Shown here piece by piece: positions 17,163 to 25,013 of a stretch of 64,000 bases of DNA (its first letter is position 1; every line of letters starts with the position of its first letter). The notes beneath the pieces are model-generated. The model was given only the letters and a program-made list of their open reading frames with translations. It did not search any database and was not told the DNA's origin. The DNA is from Zhouia amylolytica. Its GTDB lineage: Bacteria; Bacteroidota; Bacteroidia; Flavobacteriales; Flavobacteriaceae. The translations under genes were made by a program, and so were the position numbers. The stretch spans positions 186,001 through 250,000 of the forward strand of contig NZ_FPAG01000002.1 of assembly GCF_900116365.1 (NCBI RefSeq), read 5' to 3'.

Positions 17163-17717
17163 TTATAATTTATTTAAAATATGACGTGCCCTTGCTTTAT
17201 AAGCTGCAGAATGAGATGAAAAGCCTTGTCCCAAAACTTTTTTGAGCTCTGGATGAATCCAGTCGATTTTTTTTCCTAACAAGTAAAGCGATTGCATAGC
17301 GTAGGCTTTAGTAGCTACTTTTTCATCGTTAATTAACCAATCAAAATTTATTTCGGAAAGTTGTTCTAAATGATTTTTATTTAGGCTGTCTTTAATTTTA
17401 GATGGCGAGTTTTTAAAATATTCAATACACAGTAATTCACAAATTTTGGCACAGGGTCTTATGGCCGAATCATGATTTAAATGTTTGATGTTAATTAAAA
17501 AGTAATCAATATGAGGTAAAATCCAATTCAGTTTTTCTTTACAAACAAATTCTAATATCCAGCAAGATTTAAATGCGGTATCTGCATCGGCTTCAAAGCA
17601 GTGATTTAGAAGCTCTTCAAATAAATTAGGATGGCTAAGCACATAGTTAGCTAATTCTTGTCTATTCTTTCGGTAAGCATTGACATATTGTAATTTTTGA
17701 AATAAGCCATTTTGCAT
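17163..17717 (-). CDS. Helical-repeat (HEAT-like) protein of unknown function
   Basis: 184 residues, no signal peptide or membrane segment, so cytosolic. The sequence is almost entirely amphipathic helices with recurring units of about 40 residues (for example NLFEELLNHCFEADADTAFK, then DYFLINIKHLNHDSAIRP, then KVATKAYAMQSLYLLGKKID), which suggests HEAT/ARM-like superhelical packing. No catalytic motif is visible. It lies 0.3 kb from purB on the same strand but shares no lyase motif, so it should not inherit that gene's name. Function unknown. Confidence 0.7.
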   Translation of the reverse strand: MQNGLFQKLQYVNAYRKNRQELANYVLSHPNLFEELLNHCFEADADTAFKSCWILEFVCKEKLNWILPHIDYFLINIKHLNHDSAIRPCAKICELLCIEYFKNSPSKIKDSLNKNHLEQLSEINFDWLINDEKVATKAYAMQSLYLLGKKIDWIHPELKKVLGQGFSSHSAAYKARARHILNKL

Positions 17718-17757
17718 CCTTTATTTTTTCTAATTTAGGAGCTTTAAATTTAAAAAG

Positions 17758-18225
17758 ATGAAAATTATAAAGAAAATTCTTCTCGGCTTATTATTAGTAT
17801 TGATTGTAATGCAGTTTATCAGACCAGATAAAAATCAGTCTGAAGAAATTCCAGTAACTGATATTATTTTTGCTACCAAGCCCTCAGATGAAATAGCTTC
17901 TATTTTAAAAACTTCGTGTTATGATTGTCATTCCAATAATACGGAATACCCATGGTATGCCAATGTTGCACCGGTTTCGTATTGGATTTCTGATCATGTT
18001 GATCATGGCAAAGGTCATTTAAATTTCTCGGAATGGGAAACATATACTGACAAGAAAAAAGCTCACAAAATGGAAGAGATAGCTGAAGAGGTTGAAGCTC
18101 ATAAAATGCCTTTAGAATCTTATTTATGGATGCATGGTGAGGCTAAACTTTCACAGGGACAAATAGACTTACTTGTTAACTGGGCTAAAACAACTCAAGT
18201 TAAATACGAGACAGCATTGAAATAG
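17758..18225 (+). CDS. Haem-binding (CxxCH) domain protein
   Basis: 155 residues: an N-terminal membrane anchor or signal (KKILLGLLLVLIVMQFI), then one haem c attachment motif CYDCH near residue 58, followed by NTEYPWYANVAPVSYWISDH, characteristic of the small Haem_bd family of Bacteroidota. It should sit on the periplasmic side with a covalently bound haem and take part in electron transfer or redox sensing; no partner is adjacent. Its last 26 bp overlap the end of the convergent sirtuin gene. Confidence 0.85.
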   Translation: MKIIKKILLGLLLVLIVMQFIRPDKNQSEEIPVTDIIFATKPSDEIASILKTSCYDCHSNNTEYPWYANVAPVSYWISDHVDHGKGHLNFSEWETYTDKKKAHKMEEIAEEVEAHKMPLESYLWMHGEAKLSQGQIDLLVNWAKTTQVKYETALK

Positions 18226-18889
18226 CATGTGGAACTCCTATTGTGGCTTTATCAGCTATGATTTCTAAGTTTGGAATTTCTGATTTAGAAATATTAGGTT
18301 TTGGATCGATAAAGTAAATGGGAGTTTCAACTTTTTTATAATGTACTAAACTTGCAGCTGGGTATACTTGCATTGAGGTGCCAACTACCATTAATATGTC
18401 CGCTTCTGAAACTTTTTCGATAGCCGGCTGCATCATGGGTACAGCTTCTCCAAACCATACGATATGTGGCCGTAGTTGTGAATTGTGTTCACAAAAGTCT
18501 CCTATATTGATATCTTCTTTCCAATCATAAATGAGATCTTCATCAAATGAACTTCTAGCCTTTAGTAATTCTCCATGGAGATGAATAACCGTTCTGGATC
18601 CGGATCTTTCATGTAGGTCATCGACATTCTGAGTTACGATGGTAACATCAAATTCATTTTCTATTCGAGCTATCGCTATATGTGCATTATTAGGGGTAAC
18701 TTCTAAAAGTTGTCTTCTTCTTTTATTATAAAAGTCGAGAACAAGTTTTGGGTTGTTTTCCCATCCTCGAGGAGAGGCTACTTCCATTATATCATGACCT
18801 TCCCATAAACCATTTTCATCCCTGAATGTATTAATTCCACTTTCAGCACTTATTCCCGCACCGCTTAGTATTACTAGTTTCTTCGGCAT
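18200..18889 (-). CDS. cobB: Sirtuin-family NAD-dependent protein deacylase, zinc ligands lost
   Basis: 229 residues. The NAD-binding motifs GAGISAESGINTFRD and TQNVDDLHERSG and the catalytic His (IHLHGEL) are intact. The FYNKRRRQL segment keeps the Tyr-x-x-Arg pair that in SIRT5 and E. coli CobB recognises succinyl/malonyl lysine. The zinc-binding module is degenerate: where four cysteines are expected (between HGELLKARSS and LRPHIVWFGEA) only one Cys remains. This points to a zinc-independent fold, as seen in some Bacteroidota homologues. It removes acyl groups from lysines in the cytosol; desuccinylase preference is inferred. Confidence 0.88.
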   Translation of the reverse strand: MPKKLVILSGAGISAESGINTFRDENGLWEGHDIMEVASPRGWENNPKLVLDFYNKRRRQLLEVTPNNAHIAIARIENEFDVTIVTQNVDDLHERSGSRTVIHLHGELLKARSSFDEDLIYDWKEDINIGDFCEHNSQLRPHIVWFGEAVPMMQPAIEKVSEADILMVVGTSMQVYPAASLVHYKKVETPIYFIDPKPNISKSEIPNLEIIADKATIGVPHAISMLSRI

Positions 18890-18993
18890 TTCGTAAAGTT
18901 TTTTTAAAATTAATTAAAAAATAATAAAACCGCTCTACCAATAATCTCGTAAGTGGGGGTATAAAAAGAAAATGTTTAATTAAAACTTTACCA

Positions 18994-20925
18994 ATGAAAA
19001 CAAAAATTCTCGGAACATTATTAGTATCATTTTTCCTTTTAATGAGTTGTAGCAATGATGATGACAACTCAGGAGTGGATTATATGGGAGATACAAAAGT
19101 GTACAGTTTGATGTCTGTTTCAAATCCTTCGATTTCAGGAACAGCTAAATTTATTATGAATAAAGATAATTCTACAACAATAGAATTAAAACTAAATGGA
19201 ACCTCCAATGGAATGCACCCGGCTCATATACATTTCAACACTGCGGCCGAAGGAGGAGGAATTGCGGTATCTCTGAATTCGGTTGATGGTTCTACCGGAA
19301 TGAGCACAACTTCATTTAACGCTCTGGATGACGGGACATCGATTACTTATGATGATATGATTGATTTCAATGGGTATATTAACGTTCATTTAAGTAGTGA
19401 TGATTTAACAACCTTAGTAGCTCAGGGTGATATTGGCCAAAATGAGCTTACAGATGATATGAAAATGTATGATTTAGGGAGTGTTTCAGATCCCGATATT
19501 TCAGGAATGGCAGTCTTCACCAAAAGGGTTAATGGAACCACTCTTGTAACTTTAGATTTGATGAACACCCCTACAGGAGGAGTGCACCCATCACATATAC
19601 ATTTTAATACAGCTGCCGAAGGGGGAGATGTTGCTATTTCATTGTCATCAGTTAACGGAGATAATGGAAAGAGTATGACTCAGGTTGGTATGTTGAATGA
19701 TGGAACCGCTATTACCTATGAAGAGTTATTGAGTTATGATGGGTACATTAATGTACATGCCAGTGTTGATGATCTGGCAACCTTAGTAGCTCAGGGTGAT
19801 ATAGGACAAAATGAATTGACGGGTGATGAAAAGGTTTATGATTTAGCGAGTGTATCAAATCCTGCTATTTCCGGAACGGCAACCTTCAAAAAGCGAGTGA
19901 ATGGTACCGCCTTAGTAGCTTTAATGCTTATGGGAACTCCAGCAGATGGTGTTCATCCATCACATATACATTTTAATACTGCGGCAGAGGGTGGTGATGT
20001 AGCAATTTCGTTATCTTCAGTTAACGGAGAAAGCGGAATGAGCATGACTCAAGTGGGAATGTTGAACGATGGTACTGCTATAACCTATGAAGAGTTATTA
20101 AATTTTGATGGATATATCAATGTACATGTTAGTGCAGATGATTTAGCCACTTTGGTCGCTCAGGGTGATATTGGACAAAATGAATTGACAGGAGATGAGA
20201 AGACTTATGATTTAGGAAGTGTTTCTGACCCTGCTATTTCTGGAACGGCTACTTTTAAAAGACGAATGAATGGTAACACGTTAGTGGAGTTAATGCTAAT
20301 GGGGACTCCAATGGATGGTATGCATCCTTCTCATATACATTTTAACACGGCGGCTGAAGGAGGAGACATTGCAGTTTCATTAAATGCTGTAGATGGAAAT
20401 ACCGGAATGAGTAAGACCTCAGTGGAAATGTTAAATGACGGTATGGCAATTACATATGACGATTTGTTGGATTTTGATGGGTATATTAATGTACATGCAA
20501 GTGCAGATGATTTAGCGACCTTAGTAGCTCAGGGCGATATAGGTCAGAATGAATTATCAGGTGAGTCTATGAACTATAACTTGGGGAGTATATCTGACCC
20601 ATCAATAAGCGGAGAAGCCATTTTTTATCAAAGAGTGAATGGAGAGGCATTGCTTATGATAGCTTTAGAGGGAACCACGGCTGGAAATACCCATCCTTCA
20701 CATATTCATATGGGGTCAGTAGATAATCCTGGTGATATCGCAATTAGTCTAACCCCAGTAGATGGGGCAACTGGAGTATCTAAAACTAATATTTCAATGT
20801 TAGATGCCGGTGATGCCTTTTTATATGAAGATGTATTGGGGTATAATGGTTATATCAATGTACACTTAAGTTCTAATGATTTAGCTACTTTGGTCGCTCA
20901 GGGTAATATAGGAGCTAATAATTAG
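18994..20925 (+). CDS. Lipoprotein with five tandem CHRD-type domains
   Basis: 643 residues. The lipoprotein signal FFLLMSC is followed by SNDDDNSG, which suggests surface exposure. The rest is five consecutive repeats of 122-123 residues, each with YxLxSVSxPxISG, an HPSHIHFNTAAEGG core (two conserved His), a YDGYINVHxS strand and the terminal LVAQGDIGQNEL. This is the CHRD (chordin-like) pattern. Bacterial CHRD proteins are secreted or surface proteins of unclear role. The paired His residues might bind metal; that is inference. It converges on the second sigma/anti-sigma operon. Confidence 0.85.
   Translation: MKTKILGTLLVSFFLLMSCSNDDDNSGVDYMGDTKVYSLMSVSNPSISGTAKFIMNKDNSTTIELKLNGTSNGMHPAHIHFNTAAEGGGIAVSLNSVDGSTGMSTTSFNALDDGTSITYDDMIDFNGYINVHLSSDDLTTLVAQGDIGQNELTDDMKMYDLGSVSDPDISGMAVFTKRVNGTTLVTLDLMNTPTGGVHPSHIHFNTAAEGGDVAISLSSVNGDNGKSMTQVGMLNDGTAITYEELLSYDGYINVHASVDDLATLVAQGDIGQNELTGDEKVYDLASVSNPAISGTATFKKRVNGTALVALMLMGTPADGVHPSHIHFNTAAEGGDVAISLSSVNGESGMSMTQVGMLNDGTAITYEELLNFDGYINVHVSADDLATLVAQGDIGQNELTGDEKTYDLGSVSDPAISGTATFKRRMNGNTLVELMLMGTPMDGMHPSHIHFNTAAEGGDIAVSLNAVDGNTGMSKTSVEMLNDGMAITYDDLLDFDGYINVHASADDLATLVAQGDIGQNELSGESMNYNLGSISDPSISGEAIFYQRVNGEALLMIALEGTTAGNTHPSHIHMGSVDNPGDIAISLTPVDGATGVSKTNISMLDAGDAFLYEDVLGYNGYINVHLSSNDLATLVAQGNIGANN
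19096..20910 (+). repeat. Five in-frame tandem repeats (366-369 bp) in the CHRD gene
   Basis: The conserved Tyr codon that opens each unit lies at 19102, 19468, 19837, 20206 and 20575, giving spacings of 366, 369, 369 and 369 bp. Units 2-4 are most alike at DNA level (shared blocks around CATCCATCACATATACATTT and GGTGATATTGG), unit 5 the most divergent. Such a tract can expand or contract by recombination. Confidence 0.9.
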
Positions 20926-20970
20926 AGAATTTATGTTAGTTTTTTATTTTATGTTTAATGGTTAATGTTT

Positions 20971-20998
20971 TAAAGGGTCGTAATTACGACCCTTTTTA
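20971..20998. terminator. Bidirectional terminator between CHRD gene and anti-sigma gene
   Basis: AAAGGGTCGT (20972-20981), loop AATT, ACGACCCTTT (20986-20995), with a T-run on the plus side and an A-run on the other, placed between convergent genes. Confidence 0.9.
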
Positions 20999-21017
20999 AT
21001 TTTAGAAGAAGGTGTAT

Positions 21018-21800
21018 TTATATCTTACCTAAGGTGTAGAGTTGTTCTAGTGTAGGCGTCTTACTTCCTCCGGCTGGTTCCAGAGTAATTCCGAATGCAT
21101 CAGCATCTTTAACACTTTCTACATTAAATAATTTAGCCTTATTATCTTCAAAGCTTTCAAGTAGACCAATACTAGTAGGTGTTAGCGGATCTAATTTTAG
21201 TGACCACACTTGATAAACCTTGCCTTTAGGAGGAGCAGGTAATCCACTTGCATCAATAACCACTTTATTAGATTCTTTATTCCAATATACTTGGGCATAG
21301 GAGTCTGGAGAAACCTCCTGTCCACCTAGCTTAATAAAATCGGTGTTTCTTTCACGTATAAAGTTCAGGATCGTATTATATTCTTTATTTTTATTCGTTA
21401 TCGTTTTGTTTTCTTCCAGTATGTTATCACGCTCGGTACGAACCACCTCGATTGTACTTTCGGATTGTTTATACTTATTGTAAAAAGTGTATGATGTGAC
21501 CAGAAGTACGATGGATGCCGCCCAGCCAACATATGTTCTCCAGCGATTAGATTTAATTGGCACCACCTTTTTATGATCTTGAAAAATTTTATTTTTAATA
21601 AGTTCGTAGTTAATAGCTCTTAGGTATGGAGCTGTTCCACTTGATAACCGAATAACAGCTTTTTCAATTGCCTCAACTTCCTTTTTTACTTCAGGATGTT
21701 GTTTTATCATTTGCTGTACTTCAGATTTTTCTTCTTTATTTAAACCTCCATAGACGTACAACTCCAAAATTCCGGATGCTATATATTCTTCTATATTCAT
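21018..21800 (-). CDS. RskA-like anti-sigma factor
   Basis: 260 residues. The N-terminal cytosolic part (IEEYIASGILELYVYGGLN) is the sigma-binding type, one membrane segment lies at about residues 88-107 (WRTYVGWAASIVLLVTSYTF), then a coiled coil, then a periplasmic C-terminal domain with GLPAPPKGKVYQVWSLK and FGITLEPAGGSKTPT, the pattern of anti-sigma-K factor C-terminal domains. It should hold the adjacent ECF sigma factor at the inner membrane until a signal or proteolysis releases it. ATGA overlap with the sigma gene. No zinc motif is visible. Confidence 0.88.
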   Translation of the reverse strand: MNIEEYIASGILELYVYGGLNKEEKSEVQQMIKQHPEVKKEVEAIEKAVIRLSSGTAPYLRAINYELIKNKIFQDHKKVVPIKSNRWRTYVGWAASIVLLVTSYTFYNKYKQSESTIEVVRTERDNILEENKTITNKNKEYNTILNFIRERNTDFIKLGGQEVSPDSYAQVYWNKESNKVVIDASGLPAPPKGKVYQVWSLKLDPLTPTSIGLLESFEDNKAKLFNVESVKDADAFGITLEPAGGSKTPTLEQLYTLGKI

Positions 21801-22330
21801 CTCACCTCTAAAATAGTTCTTAATTCGTTAATGCAAGCTCTGTTTCTGGTTTTTAAAGTACCCATTGGGATGTCTAATTCTTCTGCAGCTTCCTTGTGTG
21901 TAAAACCTTTATAAAACAGTAAATCAATAATTTTAATACATTTTGGTTTTAATTTTTTTATAAAACTTCCAATCCCTATGGCGTCAGTGATATTTGAAAG
22001 ATTATAGGAATCTTTTATTACACTTACGAAATTTTCGGTTGATAGGTTTTTTTTGAAGTTTTTGTAATTTTTTGATCTGTACTTATCAATTGCTGAGTTA
22101 CGGGCTATATTGATAATCCATGTATAGAAGCGTCCCTTGGATTCATCGTAGGAATCCATATTGTCCCAGATTTTAATCATTACTTCCTGCAATATATCTT
22201 CCGCCTCTTCCCGATTAGAAATTATATTGTGAATTACACCATAAAGACTTTGGGAGTACATGTCATAGAGGTAGTCAAAAGATCTGGAATCCTTTTTTTT
22301 GATAAGGTCTAAGAGTTGTTCTTGATCCAT
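21797..22330 (-). CDS. ECF-type RNA polymerase sigma factor (second system)
   Basis: 177 residues from ATG 22330. An in-frame upstream extension to 22438 is hydrophobic and would overlap the divergent trmH start, so the shorter form is preferred (starts MDQEQLLDLIKKKDSRSFDY). Region 2 shows EEAEDILQEVMIKIWDN and GRFYTWIINIARNSAIDKYR; region 4 shows GFTHKEAAEELDIPMGTLKT. It overlaps its anti-sigma gene by 4 bp (ATGA). The regulon cannot be read from here, but the convergent CHRD lipoprotein is a reasonable suspect. Confidence 0.92.
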   Translation of the reverse strand: MDQEQLLDLIKKKDSRSFDYLYDMYSQSLYGVIHNIISNREEAEDILQEVMIKIWDNMDSYDESKGRFYTWIINIARNSAIDKYRSKNYKNFKKNLSTENFVSVIKDSYNLSNITDAIGIGSFIKKLKPKCIKIIDLLFYKGFTHKEAAEELDIPMGTLKTRNRACINELRTILEVR

Positions 22331-22401
22331 ATAGTATTTGGTAAAGGCCCAAAATACAAAAAATGATATAAATTTGACATTAAATAAGAAGAAGTTGAAT
22401 A

Positions 22402-23073
22402 ATGTTAGATTTAAATCTCTTAGATTATTTAGAAACATTTCTTACGGAAGATCGTATTCGAAAATTTAAAGAAATTCTTTCTCAAAGGACTCGTCATTTT
22501 ACCGTTGTCACCGAAGATGTATATCAGATGCACAATGCGAGTGCGGTAATTAGAAGCTGTGATGTCTTTGGCATACAAGATGTTCATCTGGTTGAAAAAA
22601 GATTTGGGAAGCGCCTGGATAGTAAAATAGCTATGGGGGCACAGAAGTGGGTGGATATTCAAAGATATTCAAGTACAAGGGGCTGTATGGATCACTTAAG
22701 AGCTAAAGGGTATAAGATAATTGCCACAACACCACATATTGACTCAAGGTATTTGGAGGATTTTGATATTACTCAAAAGTCGGCATTCTTTTTTGGAACC
22801 GAATTAAAAGGTTTGTCTGAAGAAGTTATGAATGGTGCAGATGGATTTTTAAAAATTCCAATGGTAGGATTTACAGAAAGTTTAAATATTTCAGTTTCGG
22901 CAGCTATCATATTGCAATATCTAACAGGTAAATTGAGGCAGTCTGAAATTGCCTGGCGATTGACAGAGGAGGAGATGTTAGAAAAGAGGATTGATTGGTC
23001 TAAAAAGTCAATTAGGAGTATTGATGATATTTTAAAGCGTTATTACGAAATTAATGACTTACCAGGTTCATAA
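22402..23073 (+). CDS. trmH: tRNA (guanosine-2'-O-)-methyltransferase, TrmH family
   Basis: 223 residues. The three SPOUT motifs are clear: NASAVIRSCDVFGI (motif 1, catalytic Arg), FFFGTELKGLSEEV (motif 2) and IPMVGFTESLNISVSAAI (motif 3), with a helical C-terminal extension as in TrmH. It methylates the 2'-OH of G18 in tRNA; another SpoU target cannot be ruled out from sequence alone. A TAAATTTG box at 22369-22376 may be its -7 element, with no obvious -33 partner. Confidence 0.9.
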   Translation: MLDLNLLDYLETFLTEDRIRKFKEILSQRTRHFTVVTEDVYQMHNASAVIRSCDVFGIQDVHLVEKRFGKRLDSKIAMGAQKWVDIQRYSSTRGCMDHLRAKGYKIIATTPHIDSRYLEDFDITQKSAFFFGTELKGLSEEVMNGADGFLKIPMVGFTESLNISVSAAIILQYLTGKLRQSEIAWRLTEEEMLEKRIDWSKKSIRSIDDILKRYYEINDLPGS

Positions 23074-23121
23074 TCAAATTTTTAGTAAATTTAGGCTAAG
23101 TAACCAATCATCAAACTTTAT

Positions 23122-23652
23122 ATGATAATTTTAATTTACATTATAGCAGCCATCGTAATGCTGTTGTTGCTGTTGGCTGTAATTTCTCCTAAAAACTATC
23201 ACGTTAACAGAAATATTACAATTAACAAACCGGTTTCTGAGGTATTTGAATATTTAAAGTATTTGAAAAACCAAAGTGAATGGTCGCCATGGGAGGCTAA
23301 GGATCCTGATATGCAAAAAGAATTTGTAGGTACTGACGGTATGGTAGGTTTTGTTTCCAGATGGAAAGGTAATAAGGATGTTGGTGAAGGAGAGCAAGAG
23401 ATTACCCATATTAAAGAAAATGATATTGTTGAAACACAACTTCGCTTCATTAAGCCATGGAAGTCAGTTTCTGATGCCTATTTGAAGGTTACTGAGATTT
23501 CTGATAATACAACCAGAGTTTCCTGGGGCTTTCAGGGAGTAAACAAATTTCCGATGCGTATTTTTATGTTGTTCATGAATATGGATAAGGCAGTTGGTAA
23601 GGATTTTGAGGAAGGATTAAATCAATTAAAAAAAGTCTTAGAAAAAAAATGA
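23122..23652 (+). CDS. SRPBCC (START/Bet v1-like) family protein with membrane anchor
   Basis: 176 residues: one N-terminal membrane helix (MIILIYIIAAIVMLLLLLAV), then a polyketide-cyclase-like SRPBCC domain (VNRNITINKPVSEVFEYLK, then WSPWEAKDP, and VSWGFQGVNKFPMRIFM). The fold forms a hydrophobic ligand pocket; ligand unknown. The next gene starts one base after its stop, so the two are cotranscribed. Confidence 0.82.
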   Translation: MIILIYIIAAIVMLLLLLAVISPKNYHVNRNITINKPVSEVFEYLKYLKNQSEWSPWEAKDPDMQKEFVGTDGMVGFVSRWKGNKDVGEGEQEITHIKENDIVETQLRFIKPWKSVSDAYLKVTEISDNTTRVSWGFQGVNKFPMRIFMLFMNMDKAVGKDFEEGLNQLKKVLEKK

Positions 23653-23653
23653 G

Positions 23654-24034
23654 ATGATGAATAATATGGTCGGATGGTTCGAAATTCCTGTTCTTGATAT
23701 GGAGCGAGCCAAAATATTTTACGAAACGGTATTTAATATAAAGATACATATTGAAGATTTCAAAGAGTTAAAAATGGGTTGGTTTCCTTGGGAAGAAGGG
23801 AAGCCAGGTGCTGCAGGATCTTTAGTGTTTCATAAAGAATGGTATAAGCCAAGCGAGCGTTATGGCCCATTATTGTATTTTTCATCTGATGATGTACAAA
23901 ATGAAATAGCTAAAATCGAATCCTCAGGAGGGAAGATTATTCAGCCTAAGACCTTGATAAAAGAGGATATTGGATATATGGCTGTTTTTTTGGATACCGA
24001 AGGTAATCGAATTGCATTACACTCCAGGAAGTAA
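23654..24034 (+). CDS. VOC family (glyoxalase/bleomycin-resistance fold) protein
   Basis: 126 residues, one beta-alpha-beta-beta-beta pair typical of the vicinal-oxygen-chelate fold: VGWFEIPVLDMERAKIFYE at the start, LLYFSSDDVQNEIAKIESSGG in the middle and GYMAVFLDTEGNRIALHS at the end, where the Glu/His positions resemble metal ligands. Substrate unknown. It follows the SRPBCC gene immediately; the pair recurs as small stress or detox proteins, but no role is proven here. Confidence 0.83.
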   Translation: MMNNMVGWFEIPVLDMERAKIFYETVFNIKIHIEDFKELKMGWFPWEEGKPGAAGSLVFHKEWYKPSERYGPLLYFSSDDVQNEIAKIESSGGKIIQPKTLIKEDIGYMAVFLDTEGNRIALHSRK

Positions 24035-24042
24035 TCAAAATT

Positions 24043-24819
24043 TTATTTGTTGTTTCTGTTTAAAACTTTGTATTCTTCATAACATGCACTAATAGCATCT
24101 AAGATTTGGAGGTCATTTGCTGATTTTATAAAATCATCTGAATAATTACAATAGCGTAAGATATCATCGATTTCGTTGGTGTTAACCTGTAATAATGCAG
24201 CTAATGTTTCCCTGTCAAATTTGGATGAAAGTAAGCTCCTTATTTCATCATTTTCTTGCATTTTTCTAAGTTTTCTCATTTGCTTAGGTTTTTTTCCAAA
24301 CAATTTATGGAGAAAATCTGCAGGATTAAACAGGGCTCCTAGTGCACTGGTAATTCCAGTGGTACTACTTTTACCTCCTTCATAACCTATATTAAGACCT
24401 GAAATACTGTATCGCGGAGCATTACTGATTGGAATGTTTTTTGAATCAATTTCCAGATAACCCGTTAATTGGAAGGGTCGAACCACTACATCTTCTAAGG
24501 CATAAGCCATTTCTGTAAGACTTACCTTGGTGTTTTGGAATTTAAGCATGTCGTTAGTAACTCGAACAGAGAAAGATTTGTAACCAATAAACGAAAAGTA
24601 TAATGTATCATTAACTTTAGCAGAAATTTCAAAAGCTCCTTCTTCATTGGTGATGGTTCCCAGAACTTGATTAAGGTTTAAAACATGCACATTGTCCATG
24701 GGTAATTCAGTTTGTGCGTTTACGACAATACCTTTAACTGTGTCATCAGTTGCTTTTTCCTGGGCAAAAGAAAATAACGTGAACAATAAAGTAAGTGTAA
24801 AAAGAAACTGTTTTTTCAT
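24043..24819 (-). CDS. Carboxypeptidase-like regulatory domain (CarboxypepD_reg-like) exported protein
   Basis: 258 residues. Signal peptide MKKQFLFTLTLLFTLFSFAQ, then one CarboxypepD_reg-like beta-sandwich domain (about residues 27-115: VKGIVVNAQTELPMDNVHVL, then TNEEGAFEISAKVNDTLYFS), followed by a helical C-terminal part of no recognised family. Such domains usually head TonB-dependent receptors; here it stands alone without a barrel, so it is an independent envelope protein. It converges on the VOC gene, with 8 bp between them. Confidence 0.8.
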   Translation of the reverse strand: MKKQFLFTLTLLFTLFSFAQEKATDDTVKGIVVNAQTELPMDNVHVLNLNQVLGTITNEEGAFEISAKVNDTLYFSFIGYKSFSVRVTNDMLKFQNTKVSLTEMAYALEDVVVRPFQLTGYLEIDSKNIPISNAPRYSISGLNIGYEGGKSSTTGITSALGALFNPADFLHKLFGKKPKQMRKLRKMQENDEIRSLLSSKFDRETLAALLQVNTNEIDDILRYCNYSDDFIKSANDLQILDAISACYEEYKVLNRNNK

Positions 24820-24964
24820 GCATTTATTTTTCGATCCTCCTTTGTTTCCAGAGGGTTGTATTTCAGGTTACTAGGTTTTTGTTCTGTCAAATCTATTAAC
24901 TATAGCAATGCTGATAAGGTGTATAATAAATTTGTACTAGGCCTTAAAAGTAGTAAACAAAACG

Positions 24965-24992
24965 AAAAAATGCGCCTAGAAGCGCATTTTTA
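24965..24992. terminator. Terminator downstream of the DEAD-box helicase gene
   Basis: AAAAATGCGC (24966-24975), loop CTAGAA, GCGCATTTTT (24982-24991), with flanking A and T runs. It lies 20 bp after the helicase stop (minus strand). Confidence 0.88.
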
Positions 24993-25013
24993 ATTTAACA
25001 TTAACGACTGGAA

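Noticed and set aside
19096-20910. Regular repeat that could be taken for a CRISPR-like array
   Set aside because: Repeats are 366-369 bp, in frame and translated as CHRD domains.
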